Below are positions 35,577 to 40,008 of a DNA stretch of 40,008 nucleotides, piece by piece. The translations under genes were made by a program, and so were the position numbers. Source of the DNA: a virus. The number at the start of each line of letters is the position of its first letter. The stretch's first letter is position 1. The notes beneath the pieces were generated by a model. The model did not search any database, was not told where the DNA came from, and saw nothing but the letters and a program-made list of their open reading frames with translations. The DNA is taken from positions 1 through 40,008 of the IMG/VR virus record IMGVR_UViG_3300024520_000186; one strand, written 5' to 3'.

Positions 35577-36149
35577 TTAGTTCCCCCCTTCATACGTCTT
35601 GAGTTGTTCTTGAGTTTTGACCCATGCCTGGGCGGGGGTCAAGGATTCGTCAGCCGCCATTAATTCGGCCTGAAGTTCTGCGGCTGTCTTTGGAGTGTCG
35701 TCAGGCGGTTCATGTTGCTTGCCTGCCATTTCAGACATTGCCACAAGGAACCCTCCGTCAGTCGCGGCCATCTCGACAATCGAATCAATGGTCTCCATGA
35801 TGACACTTCTTGCCGGTTTCTCGCCTTCTTCCATCTCGAAAACCGCGCTTGTCGAAGTCCTCGAAATGAGAGGCTCAACCACCTTGCAAAAGGCTGTTGA
35901 TACGTTATAAATAACGCCGTCAGCCCCATGGATCGGACGTGTTGACAATGAGCCGATAAATTCCGATACGTCCCTTGAATCACTTTTAGCTTGCAATTCT
36001 GCGATTTTCGTGTTCGCTGCTCCCTGTTCTAACTCGAGAGCTTCGTTTTTGGCCTTCTGAGCGGCCAACTCTGTGGCCTGTTCTACATACTTGCCTTGCA
36101 ATTCCGCCACGTCAGGATTGACGTCCGGTGTTTTTCCATCAATAGGCAT
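35577..36149 (-). CDS. Internal-start scaffold product (gpZ-like)
   Basis: AGGAGG lies six to seven bases upstream of an in-frame ATG (MPIDGKTPDVNPDVAEL), inside the protease gene. The 190-residue product would be the coiled-coil scaffold domain. Mu makes its scaffold gpZ from an internal start in gpI in the same way. Confidence 0.65.
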   Translation of the reverse strand: MPIDGKTPDVNPDVAELQGKYVEQATELAAQKAKNEALELEQGAANTKIAELQAKSDSRDVSEFIGSLSTRPIHGADGVIYNVSTAFCKVVEPLISRTSTSAVFEMEEGEKPARSVIMETIDSIVEMAATDGGFLVAMSEMAGKQHEPPDDTPKTAAELQAELMAADESLTPAQAWVKTQEQLKTYEGGN

Positions 36150-36746
36150 ATCGTTGTCCTCCTCTTGTTCTTGTTTATATTCCGCGCCTTGTGACAACAG
36201 CACGATGACAGGGGTTTCCCCCTCAAACTCGACTAAAAAGTCTTTATTTTGCCCCTTGACTGCCGGTGGTGTGTATTTGTCAAGAAACGCAGTTGACCGA
36301 ACCACCATAGGATATTCTTTACCGGTCTTCGGATTTTTGAGTGGAATCAATTCGACACTCCGAAATGGGAAACTTGACTGAAGTGTGGCTGCAATATCAT
36401 GAGGGACATTATGGAATGATTCTGTCATCCACGTCTCCCCATCGATTTCCTGCTTGCCAAATGACACGTCAACAGCCTTCACACGATCTTTAATGGTATC
36501 GCCAAACAGAGTGTTGTGGTGTAGGTTCAAAAGTCCTGGCATTTTAGGCAGTTTCAGGTCTTCGTTGCCTTCATACACCCCCGTTGAGAGGCTACCCTTA
36601 ACCACTGGCAAGAGTTCTTGAGAGCCTTCTATGATTTCGTCAAGCTCATCCTCTGTAATAGTGACCGCACCCTTATTATGGCTCTGGTGTGTGCCTGCTT
36701 TGAGGATAGGCACGTCAACCAAATCTGCAAATTCAATAAGTTTCAT
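35577..36746 (-). CDS. Head maturation protease with C-terminal scaffold, Mu gpI-like
   Basis: The 389-residue protein starts MKLIEFADLVDVPILKAGT after GGAG. A longer TTG-initiated frame has no advantage. The N-terminal half fits Mu gpI proteases (ILKAGTHQSHNKGAVTITEDE and FPFRSVELIPLKNPKTGKEY). The second half has a charged coiled-coil segment (VEQATELAAQKAKNEALELE) typical of scaffolds. Proteolysis is needed for prohead maturation. An internal start gives the scaffold alone. Confidence 0.75.
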   Translation of the reverse strand: MKLIEFADLVDVPILKAGTHQSHNKGAVTITEDELDEIIEGSQELLPVVKGSLSTGVYEGNEDLKLPKMPGLLNLHHNTLFGDTIKDRVKAVDVSFGKQEIDGETWMTESFHNVPHDIAATLQSSFPFRSVELIPLKNPKTGKEYPMVVRSTAFLDKYTPPAVKGQNKDFLVEFEGETPVIVLLSQGAEYKQEQEEDNDMPIDGKTPDVNPDVAELQGKYVEQATELAAQKAKNEALELEQGAANTKIAELQAKSDSRDVSEFIGSLSTRPIHGADGVIYNVSTAFCKVVEPLISRTSTSAVFEMEEGEKPARSVIMETIDSIVEMAATDGGFLVAMSEMAGKQHEPPDDTPKTAAELQAELMAADESLTPAQAWVKTQEQLKTYEGGN

Positions 36747-36757
36747 GATTTTCTCCA

Positions 36758-37102
36758 TCAAGTTCTATCTCTGAGGTAAATCAACGCCTTGACTACTATT
36801 TTCAAAGCTGCTTTCGCGCTTGCTACGTCGGAGACACTGCTTTCAACCCATTCCTCGCCATCTGCTGTTGTAATAGTTGCCAGCGTTGGTAAGTTGTGCC
36901 CCCAATTTCGCGCCGCAACACGCTTGTCAATTATGGCCTGAACCTCGTCAGTCATAGGTGGGCATGGAACGGGGTCATTCCCCTCTTTCAACCATGTTTG
37001 GTACTCTATCCAATGCCTGTTTTTTGAGTCATCAGGAATCAGGTGTTGAGTCTCTGTATTAAAAATAGAGTCTGAATTTTGTTCTAAATGATATTTTTCC
37101 AT
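36758..37102 (-). CDS. Tail fibre assembly-like protein
   Basis: The 114-residue protein (MEKYHLEQNSDSIFNTETQ) contains NRHWIEYQTWLKEGNDPVP, a pattern of tail-fibre chaperone and fibre-associated proteins. It follows the fibre-like gene with three bases between. This pairing inside the head module is unusual, since fibres are normally encoded after the baseplate. Confidence 0.6.
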   Translation of the reverse strand: MEKYHLEQNSDSIFNTETQHLIPDDSKNRHWIEYQTWLKEGNDPVPCPPMTDEVQAIIDKRVAARNWGHNLPTLATITTADGEEWVESSVSDVASAKAALKIVVKALIYLRDRT

Positions 37103-37105
37103 TTT

Positions 37106-38155
37106 TTACATCTCCGCGTCTGCTGTCCAGTGTCGAGCAGCACGTCCAGTAGTCGCGCCAAGATTCGCTTCATTAAAAGTGAAACCGTTTTCATCCACAC
37201 CTATCCATCCGGACGCCGAATTTACGTTGTCAGTCTGCGCGTTCGCTGAATTAAATATTGTCGTTCTTGTCGCATTACCGGCTAAATCCCAGGTTTGCAT
37301 GGTAGGAGAGACCCTCTTTGAGATTAAAAACCTAAACGCTTGCGCCAAATTTTGACCATCCCCTATAAACCCATAAGCAAACGCCGCCGCGCTATATTCA
37401 TCCCCCGCTGTGCCTGGGGCGTTATCAATATTCCACGATTTTTCAAAATATCTTTGACATAAAACCAGTTCTTGGCCTACGCTGTGACCGATAAAAGGAG
37501 TCGCCTTTGACCCTTTCTCCAGTTTGGCCTGCGAAATCAACAGTGTATCCGTTAAAGTGGTTGTCAGGTCGTCACTCCAGAAAAAAACAGCAATATTCGC
37601 CGCGCTTGCCGTGTCAATAGCGATGTTCTCAATTTTGTATTCAGACCAAGAATTCGTGACGCTCAAATTCGCAGGTGTGTTTTCCGCCGTCCAATTAGTT
37701 GTCCATGTAGGTGTAACGCCATCAGCCCCCCATGTCTGTACGACGTCACTTATTACAGTGTCCGATGTGCTGTCCCATGATAGCACAGCCGCCTTGACGT
37801 TGCCGATTGACGAACCTGTGGTTTTGGCATGAAACGAAAGTGAAACAACATCACCAATGACGCCGATACAGTTTTTCTGCTCAATTATTTGTAATATTCC
37901 AAATTTCTTATTGGCGGTTTCAACATCTAACGATATGCTATTCAATGCACCTGTGGGGGCGTCTGTGGATTGAGTCACATCAATAATATCATTACCTTGG
38001 GACAGCAACACCCACCGGTCAATCAGGTATGTGTCGTTGTTGTTTGTCGGTGTCGTTGTGCTGTCAAACGTTGTTCCTCGTTGGGAGACCATCATTCCCC
38101 CATTAATGAGGATATTGGGTCGAGTGTCTTCGTCAGGTCGATAAAATCCGCTCAT
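37106..38155 (-). CDS. Fibre-like protein, carbohydrate-binding jelly-roll type
   Basis: The 349-residue protein has RPNILINGGMMVSQRGTTFD, then DTYLIDRWVLLSQGND, the start of a jelly-roll fold common in phage tail fibres and head fibres. The C-terminal half (LVLCQRYFEKSWNIDNAPG) matches the same class. Being in the head operon, it may be a head fibre. The start overlaps the upstream stop. Confidence 0.65.
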   Translation of the reverse strand: MSGFYRPDEDTRPNILINGGMMVSQRGTTFDSTTTPTNNNDTYLIDRWVLLSQGNDIIDVTQSTDAPTGALNSISLDVETANKKFGILQIIEQKNCIGVIGDVVSLSFHAKTTGSSIGNVKAAVLSWDSTSDTVISDVVQTWGADGVTPTWTTNWTAENTPANLSVTNSWSEYKIENIAIDTASAANIAVFFWSDDLTTTLTDTLLISQAKLEKGSKATPFIGHSVGQELVLCQRYFEKSWNIDNAPGTAGDEYSAAAFAYGFIGDGQNLAQAFRFLISKRVSPTMQTWDLAGNATRTTIFNSANAQTDNVNSASGWIGVDENGFTFNEANLGATTGRAARHWTADAEM

Positions 38156-38574
38156 ATATACCCCCCTGAAAGAGTCAAGCCAGTTGTCGGATCTCCGTTA
38201 CCGGTTGCGGTTGTCGTACAGGCATATGTTATTGCCGTAGCAAAACTCATTCCTGGCGAAAAGTCTTCTATCACACCTCCCTGTTTAGGCACAAAGATTA
38301 CATAGTTCGGTGTAGTTGTTCCTACTGTCACGCTTCCTGCTGCCACGTTAAAAAGCTGTATGAATGCGTTTTCTGTGTTCGAGTTAATGACGTGTAATTT
38401 ATATAGCTTTGATGCTGACGCTGATAACACCTGGGCAGAGTTATCAGCGTCAGCATCAAAAAAAGACGTAACGCCCGAACCCATCGCAGATGTATTAGTG
38501 TCGATTACAGTCAATCCTAAGTTTGTGCTATCATAGGATAGATTTAGTACTGTTTCACTCGGAATATTCGCCAT
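38152..38574 (-). CDS. Small virion protein, head-fibre-like
   Basis: The 140-residue protein (MANIPSETVLNLSYDSTNL) is rich in Ser, Thr and Val. YKLHVINSNTENAFIQLFNV with FVPKQGGVIEDFSPGMSF resembles a family of small phage structural proteins. It is probably a virion fibre or decoration component. The ribosome-binding site is AGGGG. Confidence 0.55.
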   Translation of the reverse strand: MANIPSETVLNLSYDSTNLGLTVIDTNTSAMGSGVTSFFDADADNSAQVLSASASKLYKLHVINSNTENAFIQLFNVAAGSVTVGTTTPNYVIFVPKQGGVIEDFSPGMSFATAITYACTTTATGNGDPTTGLTLSGGYI

Positions 38575-38604
38575 ATTTTACCCCTTGAATATTATTTTGA
38601 CGGC

Positions 38605-38856
38605 TTACGACGTATCCAGTGAAGCCGTTTTTTGTGATCTTTCTATAATTTCTTGTCGCAAGTACATCACTAAATCAAGTGCTTCCTGATATGCATCAAT
38701 CAGGGCATCGCGCCCGTTGCATGTCTCCAAATAGACACCATATCGTTGTTTGCCCATCTCTGAACGTTGTATAAAATCATTAATCACTATATCAACCACA
38801 CGAGCCACGCCTGATTGTGGATCAGCCTGCAAGACAGTAGCTACTAAATCAGGCAT
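38605..38856 (-). CDS. MazG-like small protein
   Basis: The 83-residue product (MPDLVATVLQADPQSGVAR) was started at 38856 (GGGG site) rather than 38898 (no site). GRDALIDAYQEALDLVMYL is the helical signature of MazG-like NTP pyrophosphohydrolases. Activity is uncertain because only part of the usual metal-binding set is present. It may clear nucleotides in a modified-DNA phage. Confidence 0.6.
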   Translation of the reverse strand: MPDLVATVLQADPQSGVARVVDIVINDFIQRSEMGKQRYGVYLETCNGRDALIDAYQEALDLVMYLRQEIIERSQKTASLDTS

Positions 38857-39157
38857 GTTTCCCCCCGTGCCGATATGATCTGTGACGGTTGTACTCATGT
38901 TTTTTGGCTATCTCTTTTTCAAGATTTACTCCGTATCCTTCCGCAGCGTCAAACAGCCGAATCGCTACGTCCGCCAACTCTTCGGCAAAGTTAGCATCAT
39001 CCCCTTTCCTGAACGCTTCGAGAGCCTCCGAGACTTCGCTATGAATCAGGCATAAAATTTCAGGGACAGGACGCATTGACACCGTATCCCACCACCCGTG
39101 AGCCACCGCGTTCTTGTGAATTTCAACTTGCCATTCTGGTATGGTCATATATTGCAT
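38849..39157 (-). CDS. MazG-like NTP pyrophosphohydrolase
   Basis: The protein starts MQYMTIPEWQVEIHKNAVAH, the usual start of this family. A longer frame begins at 39226 but lacks a binding site and overlaps the MuF gene. The two helices LIHSEVSEALEAFRKGD and EELADVAIRLFDAAEGYG give the paired ExxE and ExxD metal ligands expected. It hydrolyses NTPs or dNTPs to monophosphates. Such enzymes are uncommon between portal and protease genes. Confidence 0.7.
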   Translation of the reverse strand: MQYMTIPEWQVEIHKNAVAHGWWDTVSMRPVPEILCLIHSEVSEALEAFRKGDDANFAEELADVAIRLFDAAEGYGVNLEKEIAKKHEYNRHRSYRHGGKHA

Positions 39158-39188
39158 ATCTTTTTCAAAACTACCTACTGCATCTTGT

Positions 39189-39743
39189 TTACGTGTCAAA
39201 CCCTTCAGGAATCGGCGGAATTTCATTTTCAGGCGTGAATCTAACCCCGCCTGCTCTCATCTCTGCTCGTGTTAGTGCTTTCTTCAGGCACCGGCAGTTA
39301 AAATCCCAGGGTAACTTGACATCCTTCCAGACTTTATGATCCGCTGGTAACGTGACGCCGTGCCATTTTCGATGTGAACTTCTAACCCTCGTGTCTTCCT
39401 GGGTGACAAGCCGAATCGCATAAGTGCTGCTCTTGTTATCTGCAATTTCTTGGTCTATCCCGAAGGAATACGCACTCTGTCTGGCATAGCGAAACGACAC
39501 GAATAATGCTGTTTTGGTTGCACTTGTTTTCTCTTCTTCCCGAAGATACACTTTAGCCTTTTGCCAGTACGCTTCCCAGGCTTTCTCCTCGTCTCGGATG
39601 TCTAACGTTTCTCCGATTAGCTCTTTCAGCCGTTGCACTCTTCCCAGGCTCTTGCTTGTGTTTCGCAGTGCGGTCACTGTGAATGATGCTCTCTTATCGT
39701 CATCAGAAAGCTTGTCAAAATCTTTACGTGTCAAGACGGGCAT
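39189..39743 (-). CDS. Mu gpF-like (MuF) head morphogenesis protein
   Basis: The frame from MPVLTRKDFDKLSDDDK contains the MuF signature TRVRSSHRKWHGVTLPADH and WDFNCRCLKKALTR. This minor head protein works with the portal at the packaging vertex. Coding-like sequence (ETVPIPDGVVEEARQFIQG) extends upstream in the same frame to the A9 run at 39802-39810, in the -1 register of portal. The ATG at 39743 has no spaced Shine-Dalgarno. It is either a frameshift-fused portal-MuF or a separately initiated protein. Confidence 0.75.
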   Translation of the reverse strand: MPVLTRKDFDKLSDDDKRASFTVTALRNTSKSLGRVQRLKELIGETLDIRDEEKAWEAYWQKAKVYLREEEKTSATKTALFVSFRYARQSAYSFGIDQEIADNKSSTYAIRLVTQEDTRVRSSHRKWHGVTLPADHKVWKDVKLPWDFNCRCLKKALTRAEMRAGGVRFTPENEIPPIPEGFDT

Positions 39744-39772
39744 CCCCTGTATAAACTGTCTCGCTTCCTCTA

Positions 39773-40008
39773 CTACACCGTCAGGTATGGGAACAGTTTC
39801 GTTTTTTTTTCCGCGTCCATTTCTTCCGCGAATTCTGCTTGTTCTCCAGGCTCGTCAGAAATCGTGTCTTCTTCCTGCCCAACTATAATTTCTTCCTGCT
39901 CAATATCAACTTGCGTATCCTGACCATCTGGCGTGGTTGGCATGATGCGTTCGGGTGCGATTAGCTGTAGCTGGGGAACCGCGTCGACCTGACCAAAATT
40001 ATAGTGGA
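39773..40008 (-). CDS. Portal protein C-terminal part, partial at the right edge
   Basis: This reads in the same frame as the left-end copy (YNFGQVDAVPQLQLIAPERI) and stops at TAG (39773-39775). The acidic tail EEIIVGQEEDTISDEPGEQ is followed by an A-run. The full portal would be about 445 residues if the ends join. At the protein level the two copies are nearly identical except in the acidic tail. Confidence 0.85.
   Translation of the reverse strand, partial: HYNFGQVDAVPQLQLIAPERIMPTTPDGQDTQVDIEQEEIIVGQEEDTISDEPGEQAEFAEEMDAEKKTKLFPYLTV
39802..39810 (-). other. A9 slippery run at the portal/MuF boundary
   Basis: Nine A's in the portal frame read GAA AAA AAA ACG. A -1 shift at A AAA AAA, or transcriptional slippage, would give AAA AAA AAC GAA and open the MuF frame. 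Without the shift, portal stops nine codons later. Confidence 0.6.
39847..40008. repeat. Right terminal repeat, imperfect copy of 1-162
   Basis: This segment aligns colinearly with the left end, about 82% identical over 162 bases with no gaps. Most differences are synonymous. Direct terminal repeats of phages are normally identical, so this probably reflects mixed strains in the assembly or two related phages in tandem. Confidence 0.85.

Overview
The window reads as an almost complete tailed-phage genome of about 40 kb with moderate GC content and densely packed genes that often overlap by 4-8 bases. Strong sigma70-type promoters and Shine-Dalgarno sequences suggest a bacterial host, probably Gram-negative. 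The head module is of the Mu type (gp29-like portal, MuF, gpI-like protease/scaffold, decoration protein, capsid, gp36-like connector). The long tape-measure protein and tail-tube protein indicate a siphovirus. No transposase, integrase, repressor or recognisable endolysin was found. Partition-like genes (a ParM-like actin, two ParB-domain proteins and an FtsK/HerA-type translocase) suggest a phage-plasmid or a phage with an unusual replication and packaging strategy.

Layout. Almost everything is on the minus strand and reads right to left. Positions 17000 to 12100 hold the early/replication operon: small proteins, a DEDD exonuclease, an HTH replication initiator with six 21-bp iterons inside its gene, and an HNH protein. 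Positions 11900 to 10550 hold a ParM-like gene with direct and inverted repeats upstream. Positions 10550 to 6900 hold a second operon with its own consensus promoter: ParB, a DNA-modification-type glycosyltransferase, and the small and large terminase subunits. Positions 6850 to 1370 are an accessory block of small genes separated by attC-like integron recombination sites. Position 1258 to 1 is the portal N-terminal part. The portal C-terminal part reappears at the right end (40008 to 39773), followed leftwards by the head and tail operon down to 20993. A divergent plus-strand operon (17395 to 20875) encodes a ParB/MT-A70 methyltransferase fusion, an unknown protein and the FtsK-like protein. 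The terminal 162 bases at each end align without gaps at 133 of 162 positions, so the window is probably a unit-length contig cut inside the portal gene, with ends derived from different strains.

The most notable feature is the integron-like cassette array inserted between terL and portal, two genes that are normally adjacent. At least five sites between 3586 and 6611 have the attC architecture (an RYYYAAC-like box, an imperfect inverted repeat and a GTTRRRY-like box). Several have the preceding gene's TAA stop inside the first box and the next gene starting just after the second. No integrase is present, so this would be a CALIN-type cluster carried by a phage. The downstream portal gene has a TTGACA-17-TATCAT promoter that sits in an 18-bp inverted repeat and would give a leaderless message.

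The 500-bp divergent control region (16901-17394) is also notable. It holds three promoters, a probable small RNA with its own promoter and terminator, and a plus-strand leader that folds as a three-way junction ending in a U-tract just before the ParB-methyltransferase gene. Other points of interest are a possible A9 frameshift joining portal and MuF, an internal start for the scaffold, a six-repeat NHL propeller inserted in a tail protein, and a Sec signal peptide on a protein encoded inside the head operon.
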